Positions 32,263 to 42,312 of a stretch of DNA of 64,000 nucleotides are shown here, piece by piece (the first letter of the stretch is position 1; each line of letters starts with the position of its first letter). The DNA is from Nitrincola tapanii (GTDB lineage Bacteria > Pseudomonadota > Gammaproteobacteria > Pseudomonadales > Balneatricaceae). A model generated the notes under the pieces. It was not told the origin of the DNA. It ran no database searches and saw only the letters and a list, made by a program, of their open reading frames with translations. The stretch spans positions 124,001 through 188,000 of the forward strand of contig NZ_SMRS01000004.1 in assembly GCF_008368715.1 (NCBI RefSeq), given 5' to 3'. The position numbers were made by a program, and so were the translations under genes.

Positions 32263-33096
32263 ATGACACAATTTACGCATTTAGATGAACGCGGTCAGGC
32301 GCATATGGTCGATGTGTCGACCAAACACAACACCTTTCGTGAAGCGAAGGCACAAGCCTGCGTGCGTATGCAAAGTGCCACGCTGCAGGCGATTGCCGAG
32401 GATAAGTTGGCCAAGGGTGATGTGCTGGCGACAGCGCGTATTGCCGGTATCCAAGCGGCGAAACGCACACCGGATTTGATTCCTTTGTGCCATCCCTTGT
32501 TATTGACCAAGGTCAGTGTTGAGCTGGAGTTGGATTTTACTTTACCGGGTGTGCGCATCTACACCGCTTGCCGTTTATCCGGTCAGACGGGCGTGGAAAT
32601 GGAAGCACTGACTGCCGCCTCGGTGGCGGCTTTAACCATCTATGATATGTGTAAAGCGATCGATAAACAGATGCAGATCACCGATCTGTGTGTCCTGGCA
32701 AAATCGGGCGGTAAATCGGGTGATTGGAGCTTTGATCCTTATGGCACTCAAGCGGCGAGTCTGAGTGCCAATCCTGATCTTGCCCTAGGCATACAACCCT
32801 TAACCGCGAGTACGGAAATTGAATCCACTCCCAACTCTGCTGCTGAACTCGAGGTGCGCTTCTTTGCCGGCCTGAGGGAGAGTCTAGAGCGTGATCAGTT
32901 AAGTGTATCTCTTACACGCTTGACGAGTCCCAGCGTTGCTGCACTGCTCGATTGGTTAAGTCAGCAGCCCGGCTGGCAAGAAGTCTTTACCGCCAGACGT
33001 TTGCTGGTGGCGGTTAATCAGGTGATGGTCGATCTTGAGCATCCTCTGCAAGCAGGGGATGAAGTGGCATTTTTCCCTCCGGTGACGGGAGGTTAA
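32263..33096 (+). CDS. MoaC-MoaD fusion: cyclic pyranopterin monophosphate synthase plus small subunit of molybdopterin synthase
   Basis: A single 277-residue frame with two complete domains. Residues 1 to about 160 are Moa[53 protein letters not shown] and AKSGGKSG. After a linker rich in Ser/Thr/Asn (about 165-193), residues 195-277 are MoaD, a ubiquitin-like sulfur carrier: [32 protein letters not shown] with the required C-terminal Gly-Gly. Normally these are separate genes in the order moaC, moaD, moaE. moaE follows directly and its ribosome site GGAGG is formed by the GG codons. Confidence 0.92.
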   Translation: MTQFTHLDERGQAHMVDVSTKHNTFREAKAQACVRMQSATLQAIAEDKLAKGDVLATARIAGIQAAKRTPDLIPLCHPLLLTKVSVELELDFTLPGVRIYTACRLSGQTGVEMEALTAASVAALTIYDMCKAIDKQMQITDLCVLAKSGGKSGDWSFDPYGTQAASLSANPDLALGIQPLTASTEIESTPNSAAELEVRFFAGLRESLERDQLSVSLTRLTSPSVAALLDWLSQQPGWQEVFTARRLLVAVNQVMVDLEHPLQAGDEVAFFPPVTGG

Positions 33097-33097
33097 T

Positions 33098-33574
33098 ATG
33101 TGGCATGTGGCCGTACAGAGAGAAGCCTTTGATCTGAACCAAGAGTCTCAGGCGCTGCGTGCCGGGCGTCGTGACGTCGGTGCAGAGGTCAGCTTCGTTG
33201 GTTATGTGCGCGATTTTAATGAACGCCCAGAGGTGCAAGCGCTGACTCTGGAGCATTATCCGGGCATGACCGAACAGCAGCTGCAGATGATTCTGCAGCA
33301 GGCCGCCGCGCGCTGGCCACTTTTGGGTGCGCGTCTGATTCATCGTGTCGGGCGTTTAGAGCCTGGAGATGCCATCGTCTTAGTGCTGGTTAGTTCTGCA
33401 CACCGTCAAGCCGCTTTTTCAGCCTGTGAATTCATTATGGATTATTTAAAAACCCAAGCGCCCTTTTGGAAAAAAGAACATACGGCCACGGGGGATTACT
33501 GGGTGAGTGAGCGTGATACGGATCAACAGGCTCAAGCACGTTGGGGGTCTTATAGAGAATCCAATCATGAATAG
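33098..33574 (+). CDS. moaE: Molybdopterin synthase large subunit
   Basis: MoaE converts cPMP to molybdopterin with sulfur from the MoaD thiocarboxylate. The 158-residue protein shows [55 protein letters not shown] (catalytic lysines in WKKE, about 126). It starts 1 base after the moaCD stop and overlaps moaA by 8 bases. Confidence 0.94.
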   Translation: MWHVAVQREAFDLNQESQALRAGRRDVGAEVSFVGYVRDFNERPEVQALTLEHYPGMTEQQLQMILQQAAARWPLLGARLIHRVGRLEPGDAIVLVLVSSAHRQAAFSACEFIMDYLKTQAPFWKKEHTATGDYWVSERDTDQQAQARWGSYRESNHE

Positions 33575-34574
33575 CTTAAAACACCCTCCGCAGCCCCTGG
33601 TGGATCGTTTTGGTCGTCAAGTGCGTTATGTGCGCCTGTCTGTCACGGATCGTTGTGATTTTCGCTGTGTTTACTGCATGAGTGAAAAAATGACCTTCCT
33701 GCCACGCGAGGAGGTCTTGTCTCTGGAAGAGCTGGGGCGTATCGCCAGTGTCTTTGTCAGCCTCGGAGTGGAGAAGATACGTTTGACCGGTGGCGAACCC
33801 CTAGTGCGGCGTGACCTTCCCGAGCTAGTGGAGTTTATTGGTCAATTGGGGCTAAAAGATTTTGCCATGACCACCAATGGCAGTCAGCTACCACGTTTTG
33901 CCAAGACTTTAAAAGCGGCCGGTTTGAAACGCTTAAACATCAGCCTCGATTCCCTCCAAGCCGACAAATTCCAGCGTATTACGCGCAAAGGGGAGCTTGC
34001 TCAGGTCTTGGCCGGTATCGAGGCGGCTCAGGTCGCAGGTTTTGAACGCATTAAACTGAATGCTGTGATCATGCGTGGGCGCAATGAAGACGAAGTCTTG
34101 GATCTGGTCGAGTTTGTGCGCGATCGCGGTTTAGACATCTCCTTCATAGAGGAGATGCCCTTAGGTGAAGTGTCGGATCATGGCCGTGATGAAACCTTTT
34201 GCTCCAGTGATGAGGTGCGTCGGATCATCGAAACACGTTATCCTTTACAGCATGTGCCGACCCAAACAGGAGGGCCGTCACGTTACTATCAGATGCCCGA
34301 CCATTCGAGCCAGATAGGCTTTATCTCACCCCATAGTCATAATTTTTGCGGCGATTGCAATCGTGTGCGTGTCACCGTTGAAGGGCGTTTATTACTGTGC
34401 TTGGGCAATGAGCATGCGGTGGATTTGCGTCCGTATTTGCGCGATTATCCCACCGACAACGAGCCACTGCGCCAGGCGTTGATTGAAGCGATGGATCTCA
34501 AGCCTGAGCGCCATCATTTCACGACCGATGGTGAGGTACAGATCCTGCGCTTTATGAATATGACCGGAGGCTGA
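33567..34574 (+). CDS. moaA: GTP 3',8-cyclase
   Basis: Radical SAM enzyme for the first step of molybdopterin synthesis. The 335-residue protein has the SAM cluster motif CDFRCVYCM (about 28-36), LTGGEPLVR, and the second [4Fe-4S] site near the C-terminus in [10 protein letters not shown] and LLCLGN. It ends with the obligatory Gly-Gly (NMTGG). It is the last gene of the tup-mob-moa operon, and the next gene converges. Confidence 0.95.
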   Translation: MNSLKHPPQPLVDRFGRQVRYVRLSVTDRCDFRCVYCMSEKMTFLPREEVLSLEELGRIASVFVSLGVEKIRLTGGEPLVRRDLPELVEFIGQLGLKDFAMTTNGSQLPRFAKTLKAAGLKRLNISLDSLQADKFQRITRKGELAQVLAGIEAAQVAGFERIKLNAVIMRGRNEDEVLDLVEFVRDRGLDISFIEEMPLGEVSDHGRDETFCSSDEVRRIIETRYPLQHVPTQTGGPSRYYQMPDHSSQIGFISPHSHNFCGDCNRVRVTVEGRLLLCLGNEHAVDLRPYLRDYPTDNEPLRQALIEAMDLKPERHHFTTDGEVQILRFMNMTGG

Positions 34575-34598
34575 GCTTCTGTTTATTCAGACTCCAGT

Positions 34599-36677
34599 TC
34601 ATTCAGGTTGGGTCGGATGATCTGCCTTAGGATCTAGCCTATGAGCCCCTTCGCCTGGGTTCGCGAGATGTCGGCTTAAGGCGGCGCTCAGGGCTTGGTT
34701 TAGGCTTTGTAAAGAGACAGGCTTGGTCAAGTAGCCATCAAATCCTTCTAGCTTTTCCGCATCCTCATGTGTATGCAGCACATTCGCCGTCAGGGCGATA
34801 ATCGGCAGATGTTGAGTGGGCTGGCCTGGTGCCTGTGCCGCTTCATCGGCACGCAGTTTTGCCACCAGCTCATAACCATCCATCACCGGCATATGCAGAT
34901 CAGTGAGTAACAAATCATAATTTCCCTGCGCCAGTGCTGCGAGAGCCTGAGCACCATCCTCCACCAGATCAAAGTGATAACCTAAGCGTTTCAGCTGATG
35001 TTCAATGACACGTTGATTCACCGGCTCATCTTCCGCCACCAATAAGCGCATTGTCTGCAGATCTTCGGGGCAGAGCGTGGGTGCGGACGGATTTTCCTGC
35101 AAAAGCGCCTGAATCTGATCATCCGTCGCCCGGATGAGCGGGAGGCGTACCCGAAACAAAGAGCCGATACGCGGAATGCTGTCAGCGGAAATCTCGCCCT
35201 GCATCTGATCCACCAAACGGCGCACAATCGATAAGCCTAAGCCTGTGCCGCCAAAGCGACGTGTGGTCGAGCTTTCGGCTTGTACAAAGGGCTCAAACAC
35301 CTGCTCCAGTTGCTCCGAGGTCATGCCAATGCCATTGTCTTTCACCAGAATCAACAAGGATTCACGGCCATTGGCTTCACGCTTGAGGGTGACACTCACC
35401 TGGCCATCTCCCTCAATCGGGCCACCGGAAAATTTCACGGCGTTGCTGATCAGGTTATAGAGGATCTGGCTTAAGCGGGTTGGGTCGGCTTGAATATAGT
35501 CGGGCAGCTCACTGTCTTGATGAAAATGCAGCTGGACACGCCGCTGAGCACAGATCGGTGCGAAGGTTGATTTCAGATGCTCGAGCATGAGTGGCAGGGA
35601 GACGGCCTGAATCTCCAGCTCCAGTCGTCCGGCCTCAATTTTTGACACATCGAGGATGTCATCCAGTAAGCGCAACAGATTGCGTGCCGATTGGCGGATG
35701 GTGCTGATGAGTGATTTTTGTCGATGGCTCAACTCATCCTGGGCCAGGATCTCGATCAATCCCAGTACACCATTCATAGGGGTGCGAATTTCATGGCTCA
35801 TGGTGGCAAGAAATGCCGACTTGGCTTGATTGGCCCCTTCTGCCTGCTGTTTCAGCTGGTTTAACTCTTGGATCAGGGTGTTTTGTGCGCTGGATTGATC
35901 TGCTAATTGTTGATTGAGCTGGCGCAGTAATGAGGAGTCATCCAAGTTGATCAATAGCTTACGAATGCTGAAAAAGCTGAGAACGCCGATCCCTGAGAGC
36001 AAAAGAAAAGCGGCAAGATGTATCCAGAATTTTTCCTGGCGCAGATCCTTTACCAGAGCATACATCTGCTCAACAGGGAAACTGATACTCAGACCGCCAC
36101 GCACATCGCCCACTTCATAACCGCTATGGCAAGCCAAACAGCCCGGCTCGACCAGTAGCGGTGCCATATAGCGGTAACGATCCCCAACCACTTCAAGGTG
36201 ATAGGCCAAACCCTGATCGATAAAGCGCCGCAGGACTCTTTCTTCCCAGACATCCGGTCGATTGTTCGGATTCATCACCCGATCACTGGTCAGGCGCAGC
36301 TGAACATCTCCTTCTTGCAGAAGCTCGGAGATCTGGCGTGTCATGTAAGCGGGATTAATTTTGGTCAGTGCCAGGCCAGAAGGGGTTTCGATATTCTTTT
36401 CCGACGTCACCAGGTAAGGATTTTCCGGTGAGGTTTCGCTGACTGGAACATAAACTGAGCCATGTTCGGCGTTCCAGAAGCGTGTCGTTTGGATTAAATG
36501 AAAGATGGTTTCACCACGCTGCTGTGCCATCGCCATGGTCACTCTGTCGAGCATGGCTGAGCGTGTCACATAACTGCTGCCGATCACCAGCATCCAAAAT
36601 CCGATAATGATCGGAATCAGCCAGTAAGACAGAAACAAAGGCTTTAGACGTTCAATCCAACGATCATTTTTGGGCAT
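34599..36677 (-). CDS. Hybrid sensor histidine kinase with a periplasmic heme-c (DUF3365-type) sensor domain
   Basis: A 692-residue membrane kinase. Between two helices (about 15-33 and 215-237) lies a periplasmic domain of the DUF3365/Tll0287 type with one heme-c motif, CLACHSG (about 180-186). Then come a coiled coil, HisKA (LATMSHEIRTPMNGVLGL), HATPase (NLISNAVKFSG, DNGIGM, GGTGLGLSI) and a C-terminal receiver (LLVAEDEPVNQ, LLLTDLHMPVMDG, YLTKPVS). No phosphotransfer domain or separate output gene adjoins. The heme suggests sensing of redox state or a diatomic gas. Confidence 0.88.
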   Translation of the reverse strand: MPKNDRWIERLKPLFLSYWLIPIIIGFWMLVIGSSYVTRSAMLDRVTMAMAQQRGETIFHLIQTTRFWNAEHGSVYVPVSETSPENPYLVTSEKNIETPSGLALTKINPAYMTRQISELLQEGDVQLRLTSDRVMNPNNRPDVWEERVLRRFIDQGLAYHLEVVGDRYRYMAPLLVEPGCLACHSGYEVGDVRGGLSISFPVEQMYALVKDLRQEKFWIHLAAFLLLSGIGVLSFFSIRKLLINLDDSSLLRQLNQQLADQSSAQNTLIQELNQLKQQAEGANQAKSAFLATMSHEIRTPMNGVLGLIEILAQDELSHRQKSLISTIRQSARNLLRLLDDILDVSKIEAGRLELEIQAVSLPLMLEHLKSTFAPICAQRRVQLHFHQDSELPDYIQADPTRLSQILYNLISNAVKFSGGPIEGDGQVSVTLKREANGRESLLILVKDNGIGMTSEQLEQVFEPFVQAESSTTRRFGGTGLGLSIVRRLVDQMQGEISADSIPRIGSLFRVRLPLIRATDDQIQALLQENPSAPTLCPEDLQTMRLLVAEDEPVNQRVIEHQLKRLGYHFDLVEDGAQALAALAQGNYDLLLTDLHMPVMDGYELVAKLRADEAAQAPGQPTQHLPIIALTANVLHTHEDAEKLEGFDGYLTKPVSLQSLNQALSAALSRHLANPGEGAHRLDPKADHPTQPE

Positions 36678-36705
36678 GCAAGCTTGGGCTCAAAAGGTCT
36701 AGGGG

Positions 36706-37155
36706 TTACACCAATAATCGTGACCAGAGACTACTTCCCCAGCAGAGGAGGGCGATGAATAAGGCGAAGAGCACCGCTGCAGAACCAAGATCCTTAGCCA
36801 GCCCTGCCAGTTCATGGTATTCACGTCCGGCACGATCTACGATCGCTTCTATGGCAGTATTGATCAGCTCCATGATTAACACAAACAAAAGGCTGGAGAT
36901 GAGGAGCGCCCAGTGCAAAGGGCTGCTGGCCAGCCAGAAGGCGGCAGGCAGTAGCGCCAGAGCGCACCAGGTTTCATAACGAAACGCCGGTTCTGTTTGA
37001 TAGGCTGTTTTCAAACCCTGCAGTGAATAACGTGTGGCATGGTAAAAGCGAGCCAGACCGCGAGTTTTCAGCGGTGGAATTTGCGCTGCGGATTTGGCTA
37101 GCGGTTCGGAGGCGGGTGTGTGTGCCGCTTTCCGTGAAGAGGGCGTTGTGTTCAT
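36706..37155 (-). CDS. dgkA: Diacylglycerol kinase
   Basis: Small integral-membrane kinase that recycles diacylglycerol to phosphatidic acid. Of 149 residues, the first 40 are a polar extension not found in the 122-residue E. coli enzyme. The core has three helices with the conserved ELINTAIEAIVDR and LAKDLGSAAV. Its start overlaps the stop of the upstream phosphoethanolamine transferase gene by 4 bases; that enzyme releases diacylglycerol, so coupling makes biochemical sense. Confidence 0.92.
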   Translation of the reverse strand: MNTTPSSRKAAHTPASEPLAKSAAQIPPLKTRGLARFYHATRYSLQGLKTAYQTEPAFRYETWCALALLPAAFWLASSPLHWALLISSLLFVLIMELINTAIEAIVDRAGREYHELAGLAKDLGSAAVLFALFIALLCWGSSLWSRLLV

Positions 37156-38912
37156 GATTGCGGCTCCAAGCGGCGATCAAACAAAGCACGCCATTCGGCC
37201 GGTAGCGCTTCATAACGCACCACATCACCGTTATTGAGTTTCGCGCTCATCCGCTCAAAATCGATCTCGAGCATGGACTTGTCCGGAAAGACGAGGGCAG
37301 CACGTGGATCGTTATGTAGGGTTTTCATCATGGCCGTGGCAATACGCAAGCGCTCTGCAGGGATGGGCTGCAGCAAACTCAGGCCATCGATTTCCAACAC
37401 CGGCTCCACCGCCATTAACTCCAAAAGCGTGGCAAAAATATCCACTTGTGAAACCGGCGCATCGAGTTGCTGAGCAATCAGTGCCTGGGCACCCTCAGGT
37501 GGGAAGACCAGTAAAGCGTTATGAATCACCTCATCATTAAAATCGCCATGAAACATACCGCCCTTGCCCGTGACATGTTCACCGTGATCAGAGGAGTAAA
37601 AGATCCAAGCATCGGGGTCTTGGCGACGAATATGGCGCACTAACTGGCTGAGATAAAGGTCACTATACCAAACGGTATTGTCATAGGCGTTGATGCTGTT
37701 GGGGTTCTCTTCCGGCAAAAATTGTTTCAACTCCTGAGGAACCTGTCGGCTAAAGGGCGTATGGCTACCACTCATTTGCGTGACTAAAAGATAGGGAGCC
37801 TCTAAGGGCTCGGTGCGATCGATAAAAGGCAGAATGCCATTGTGTAGAACCCGATGATCATCCGCCCCAATCGACACACTGACATCGGCACTAAAATCCA
37901 CACCCTGTTCAAAATGATCCAGATCTTGATCGACAAAGAGCTTATCGATATCGCGCCATTGAAAATCCTGAGCGGTGATCAACGCCGTTTGATAACCCGC
38001 GCTCTTGGCATAATTAAACAGAGTAGGCACGGAATAGATAACGCCATGCGGATCGATACCCTGAAGCCCGGTTAACATATAGGGTACAGAGGTCAGCGTA
38101 CGTGGACTCACACTCAAGGCATTGCGTAGCGCAAAGACTTCACCCGCTGCCGCCATCGCCGAGAGCTGGGGCGTCGTATCGCGCGCATACCCATAGATGC
38201 CCATATGACCAATATTTAAAGATTCACCGATCACAAAGACGAGGTTAGGCTTATGCGGATCTGGCGCTTGGCGAGGGAGTGTGGGTTTGGTGGGATAGTC
38301 CCCGCGGTTGTGCTGAAATTCAACGGCGGCAATCAGCGTACCGGAGTAGGCAATGGGCGCCATCTGGAAATGCGCGCTGCCATACCAGTTCAGGGTGACC
38401 AGTAGAAACAGCAAACCCCCGAGTGTGCCTTTGCTCCAGCGTAACCAACGTCGACCTGGGCGCTCGATCTGCATGGCTAGCCAAAACACCAAGGTCGCAA
38501 AGAGTGCGAGCAGAACAGGGCGCAGCTTTTCGCCATGCTGCCACCACAGCTCAACACTCATCCAAGGGTCGGCGGCAAAAAAGCGGAAGTCAAACAGCGT
38601 AATGAATTTGCGATAAATGCCAAAGTAAGCACTTTGTGCAAAATAGGCCGTTGCGATTAAGACAAGAAGGAAAGCCGCCAACCCCCGCCAGCGCTGCCAA
38701 TAACCGCGCAGGTTGTAGAGCAACACCCAAGTCACTAGAGCGCTGATCAGGAAGTTGACCCAAAAGCGCTTGCCCTGTGCCTGCTCAAGAAACCAGCTCA
38801 GATCACGGACCCAGAAAAGATCGGCCACAATCAGGCTCAGCCAGAGTAGAACCAGGGTTCGAACGGGAGCTTGTTGACTCAAGTGTCTTAAAAAGTACCA
38901 CGGCCGTGTCAT
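37152..38912 (-). CDS. Phosphoethanolamine transferase, EptA-like (sulfatase superfamily)
   Basis: A 586-residue inner-membrane enzyme with about five N-terminal helices (1-190) and a periplasmic sulfatase-fold catalytic domain. Metal and catalytic motifs: VFVIGESLNIGHMGIYGY (nucleophile position near 233, Ser instead of the usual Thr), FYSSDHGEHV (about 450) and MFHGDF. Substrate may be lipid A, a glycan or another acceptor. The by-product of transfer from phosphatidylethanolamine is diacylglycerol, handled by the overlapping dgkA. The Ser variant places it away from classical EptA, so the acceptor is uncertain. Confidence 0.82.
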   Translation of the reverse strand: MTRPWYFLRHLSQQAPVRTLVLLWLSLIVADLFWVRDLSWFLEQAQGKRFWVNFLISALVTWVLLYNLRGYWQRWRGLAAFLLVLIATAYFAQSAYFGIYRKFITLFDFRFFAADPWMSVELWWQHGEKLRPVLLALFATLVFWLAMQIERPGRRWLRWSKGTLGGLLFLLVTLNWYGSAHFQMAPIAYSGTLIAAVEFQHNRGDYPTKPTLPRQAPDPHKPNLVFVIGESLNIGHMGIYGYARDTTPQLSAMAAAGEVFALRNALSVSPRTLTSVPYMLTGLQGIDPHGVIYSVPTLFNYAKSAGYQTALITAQDFQWRDIDKLFVDQDLDHFEQGVDFSADVSVSIGADDHRVLHNGILPFIDRTEPLEAPYLLVTQMSGSHTPFSRQVPQELKQFLPEENPNSINAYDNTVWYSDLYLSQLVRHIRRQDPDAWIFYSSDHGEHVTGKGGMFHGDFNDEVIHNALLVFPPEGAQALIAQQLDAPVSQVDIFATLLELMAVEPVLEIDGLSLLQPIPAERLRIATAMMKTLHNDPRAALVFPDKSMLEIDFERMSAKLNNGDVVRYEALPAEWRALFDRRLEPQS

Positions 38913-38915
38913 GGA

Positions 38916-40124
38916 TCAGCTACCTGTGAGTTGACCAAAAATATGAAAACCCCCGACATAGGTGCCAATCGCGGAACCGAGGGTCGCCAAAATAAACACC
39001 AATAGAGTGCGAGACACCCGATTCCGCCACCAGCCTTTGAGTGCCGTAACATCCTTGCGCAGATGTGCAAAATCCCCAACGGTGGGTTTACGCATTGCAA
39101 TCTCAATGGCGGCCGCGACCATGCCGGCTCCGATCGTGGGATTCAACGAGGTAAAAGGCGCCGCAATAAAGGTGCCGGCGATGGTCACCGGATGCGCGGT
39201 CGCAATCAGCGTTCCCAGCGCGGCCAAACCGCCATTAATGAGAATCCAATCCAACACCAGCTGCCAACCCAGATCGGTATTACGGCTAAAGCCTATGGCA
39301 AATCCGGTCAACACCAGCAGCATGATGATCCAGGGCAGAGCTTTCAGCCAGCGGCTTCCTTGCGGGACTTGATTGAGAATATCCAGTTGCGGTTGCGGAT
39401 TTTCTGGAATGTGGCCATGCAGGTTGTCGCTGATCCCTTTTAAGTGGCCCGCACCGATCACCACCAGCACACGCTTGTAGCGACTGTCGCCATTTTCCTG
39501 GGCTAAGCGCAGCGCCATATAATGATCACGCTCGGTGATTAAGGCTTGATATAGATGCTCTGAGCTTTCGGCAAATTCGGCAAAGGTCGACTCCAGCACA
39601 TCGCCTTGCTTGAGGCGCTCGATTTCCTGTGCCGAAACCTTCTCTTGTGTGACCAAACTGCCGATCAAGCCGCTGATCAGATTCATGCGTTGCCACCAAG
39701 GCACACTGCGATAAACACGTTTAAGCGTGGTGCCGATATCACGGTCAATCACCAAGAGCGGAAGCTGAGCAGCTTGAGCTTCTTCGATCGCCGCTTGCAT
39801 CTCTGCGCCCGGTGCAATACCAGACTCTTCGGCCACACGCTGCTGAAACGCACCCAAGGCTAGGTTCGCCGCGACCATGCCCGCTTTACCTTGGCGTATC
39901 ACCTGGAACAGATCTAAGCGCGCTAAAGCATCGGGATCTTGCAGACTTTGCAAACGGCCCGGGCAGAGCTCGATGGCGACGGCATCAAACTCTCCAGAAC
40001 GAATCAGCTCGCGCACTTCATCGGCACTGGCTTTGGAAACATGAGCGGTGCCCAAAAGCGTATAAAGAGTGTCGTACTTTTGCAGTTCAAGACGAGGACC
40101 GGTGGTAGCAATCTCGGAATTCAA
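38916..40124 (-). CDS. TraB/PrgY-family membrane protein
   Basis: A 402-residue protein with an N-terminal TraB/TIKI-type domain (LLGTAHVSKASADEVR, FDAVAIELCPGR, VIGAGHLKGI; GTAH and GAGHL are hallmark motifs and suggest a metal-dependent protease fold) and a C-terminal membrane region (about 265-400) with four or more helices. Related PrgY and TraB of enterococci limit pheromone activity; the role in gammaproteobacteria is not established. It lies 3 bases upstream of the transferase gene on the same strand. Confidence 0.82.
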   Translation of the reverse strand: MNSEIATTGPRLELQKYDTLYTLLGTAHVSKASADEVRELIRSGEFDAVAIELCPGRLQSLQDPDALARLDLFQVIRQGKAGMVAANLALGAFQQRVAEESGIAPGAEMQAAIEEAQAAQLPLLVIDRDIGTTLKRVYRSVPWWQRMNLISGLIGSLVTQEKVSAQEIERLKQGDVLESTFAEFAESSEHLYQALITERDHYMALRLAQENGDSRYKRVLVVIGAGHLKGISDNLHGHIPENPQPQLDILNQVPQGSRWLKALPWIIMLLVLTGFAIGFSRNTDLGWQLVLDWILINGGLAALGTLIATAHPVTIAGTFIAAPFTSLNPTIGAGMVAAAIEIAMRKPTVGDFAHLRKDVTALKGWWRNRVSRTLLVFILATLGSAIGTYVGGFHIFGQLTGS

Positions 40125-40204
40125 AGCGCAGCTTCCTGTAGGGCAGGCGAAAATAAGAAAGCCACCATTCTACTCATAGCGGCTTTCCTGGTGTAGGGCT
40201 TTGC

Positions 40205-42109
40205 TCAGACTTTTGGTTGGTCGAGGTAGGTAGTATCTTGCAAAAGATGCTGGAAAGCCCGCTCACACAGATCTTGCTCGGTAGCGTTTAAGCGGCTTTG
40301 CTTGATCTGATGATGCAGGGCTTGGAGCAACGCATCGGCATTATAGTTCACCGCACTGAGTACACCTGCCACTGTATCGCCGCGTTGCATCTGCGCTAAA
40401 TAGGCTTCACCCTGGGCGTTAAACTCAACATTCACGGCATCTGTATCACCAAAGAGATTGTGCAGATCCCCTAAAATCTCTTGATAGGCACCGACCATGA
40501 AAAAGCCCAATAAGGCATTTGCCGAATCTAGGGGAGGGCAAGGCAAGGTGCTTTCAATTCCTTCTCCGTCCACATAATGATCGATACGTCCATCAGAATC
40601 ACAGGTCAGATCACGCAGAACCACACGGCGACTCGGTGCTTGCTGCAGGTGCCGTAAAGGTAAGATAGGGAAGACCTGATCGATCCCCCAGGCATCAGGC
40701 AGAGATTGAAAGAGTGAGAAGTTCACAAACACCTTGTCGGCCATCTGTTCATTCAGTTCATCGAGAATCTGCCTTTGGGGTGTGCGTGCTGGATTCAGTG
40801 TCTTCATGAGATGCAAACTGGTGGCACGTAACAGCTGTTCGCCCTGGGCTCTTTCGGCTAAGGACAGATGGCCGTGAGTAAAGACTTGATTCAAATCTTG
40901 ATTAAACGTCACCCAATCGTGGTAAACCTCGCTCAAGCTACGCTCTCGACCCACGGCATCCTGGTAATTTTGCCAAATACGATTCAACAGCGGGTGGCTC
41001 TGAGCGTCGGGTGGCACCAGGCTATGCACCTGCTGGCGTTCCACGCCGATCACATTGGTCATCAATACCGCATGGTGCGCCGTTACCGCACGCCCCGATT
41101 CACTGAAGAGTTGGGGGGAGGGTAAATCATGCTCTAGCGCGACCTGGTGAAAGGCTTGTACCACACGTTTGGCGTATTCATCCAGGGTGTAATTGACGGA
41201 GCAGGGGTTACGTGAGGCGGTACCCTCATAATCAACCCCCAAGCCGCCGCCGACATCCGCCACCTCAATCGGCATACCGAGTAAGCGCAGTTGAGCATAA
41301 AAGCAGGCAGCTTCACGCAAACCCACTTGAATATCTTGGATGTTGGCGATCTGGCTACCGAGATGGAAGTGTAAAAGTTGAAAGGCTTGGCTCTGTCCGG
41401 CCTCTTGCAAAATTTCAACGGTTTTTAGTATCTCACTGGCTGAGAGGCCGAATTTGGACTTGGCACCGCCGCTGTCCTGCCAATGCCCTTTCCCCACGCT
41501 GGCAAGACGCGCACGCACCCCAATGCGAGGTTGCACCTTTAAGGCTTTGGCTTGACGCAGCACTTCGCCCAGCTCACTGGATTTTTCCAACACGATATAG
41601 ACGCGATGGCCTAAGCGCTCCCCCATCAAGGCCAGCTGAATATATTCCGCATCCTTGTAACCGTTGCACACAATCACCGATTGTCCGGGGGTGGAAAGCG
41701 CCAGGACGGCGAGAAGTTCGGGTTTGCTCCCAGCTTCCAATCCGGTTAAGCCATTCAACACCTGACGCTGGCCTTGCATAATCGCGTGAACGACTTCGCG
41801 TTGCTGATTGACCTTGATCGGATAGATGGAGGTGAAGGGTGCAGAATAGTTTTCCTGAGCAATCGCGCGCTGAAAGCTGTGCACCAAAGCCGCCACACGA
41901 TGTTTTAATATGTGTGGAAAGCGCAGTAAAAGTGGCAGTTCTAAACCTTGGTTTTGGATAAGCGGGAGCAGCTCAGCAAAGCTGGTGATCGCTTGCGAAT
42001 GTGGATCACGTATCGTCACATCGCCCGCAGCATTGATGCCAAAGTATCCGGCACCCCAGCGCGGCACATTATATAGATCCAGGCTGTCTTGAATGCTCCA
42101 CTGACTCAT
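40205..42109 (-). CDS. speA: Biosynthetic arginine decarboxylase
   Basis: PLP enzyme that makes agmatine from arginine, the first step of one putrescine route. The 634-residue length matches E. coli SpeA (658). It starts SIQDSLDLYNVPRWGAGYFGIN, has the PLP lysine in SIYPIKVNQQREVV (about 98), and the alanine-racemase-like barrel with HFHLGSQI and DVGGGLGVDY; the C-terminal domain holds CDSDGRID, the catalytic Cys. It is divergent from hrpA. SpeB is not in the window. Confidence 0.95.
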   Translation of the reverse strand: MSQWSIQDSLDLYNVPRWGAGYFGINAAGDVTIRDPHSQAITSFAELLPLIQNQGLELPLLLRFPHILKHRVAALVHSFQRAIAQENYSAPFTSIYPIKVNQQREVVHAIMQGQRQVLNGLTGLEAGSKPELLAVLALSTPGQSVIVCNGYKDAEYIQLALMGERLGHRVYIVLEKSSELGEVLRQAKALKVQPRIGVRARLASVGKGHWQDSGGAKSKFGLSASEILKTVEILQEAGQSQAFQLLHFHLGSQIANIQDIQVGLREAACFYAQLRLLGMPIEVADVGGGLGVDYEGTASRNPCSVNYTLDEYAKRVVQAFHQVALEHDLPSPQLFSESGRAVTAHHAVLMTNVIGVERQQVHSLVPPDAQSHPLLNRIWQNYQDAVGRERSLSEVYHDWVTFNQDLNQVFTHGHLSLAERAQGEQLLRATSLHLMKTLNPARTPQRQILDELNEQMADKVFVNFSLFQSLPDAWGIDQVFPILPLRHLQQAPSRRVVLRDLTCDSDGRIDHYVDGEGIESTLPCPPLDSANALLGFFMVGAYQEILGDLHNLFGDTDAVNVEFNAQGEAYLAQMQRGDTVAGVLSAVNYNADALLQALHHQIKQSRLNATEQDLCERAFQHLLQDTTYLDQPKV

Positions 42110-42312
42110 GGACGTGATCTCCTTGCTGATCCTTTAGTTGATTATAGGTTAGCCCATTTCCATGACAGGTGTTGCCGCCGCTAGCGGCAGCTTGAGGTGG
42201 GCGTGTTACACTTTGCGCCCTGTCAGGCTTTTAGCCGGCTGGGTTCAGCCCGCCAAGTTTTAAAAGTCCATGTTTGTTCGTGAGTAAGCGTGAGTTAAGA
42301 AGGTGAGTGGTT

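Noticed and set aside
41134-41781. Frames on both strands inside speA, including a 189-codon plus-strand one
   Set aside because: speA is complete with all PLP motifs on the minus strand; the others lack signals of translation.
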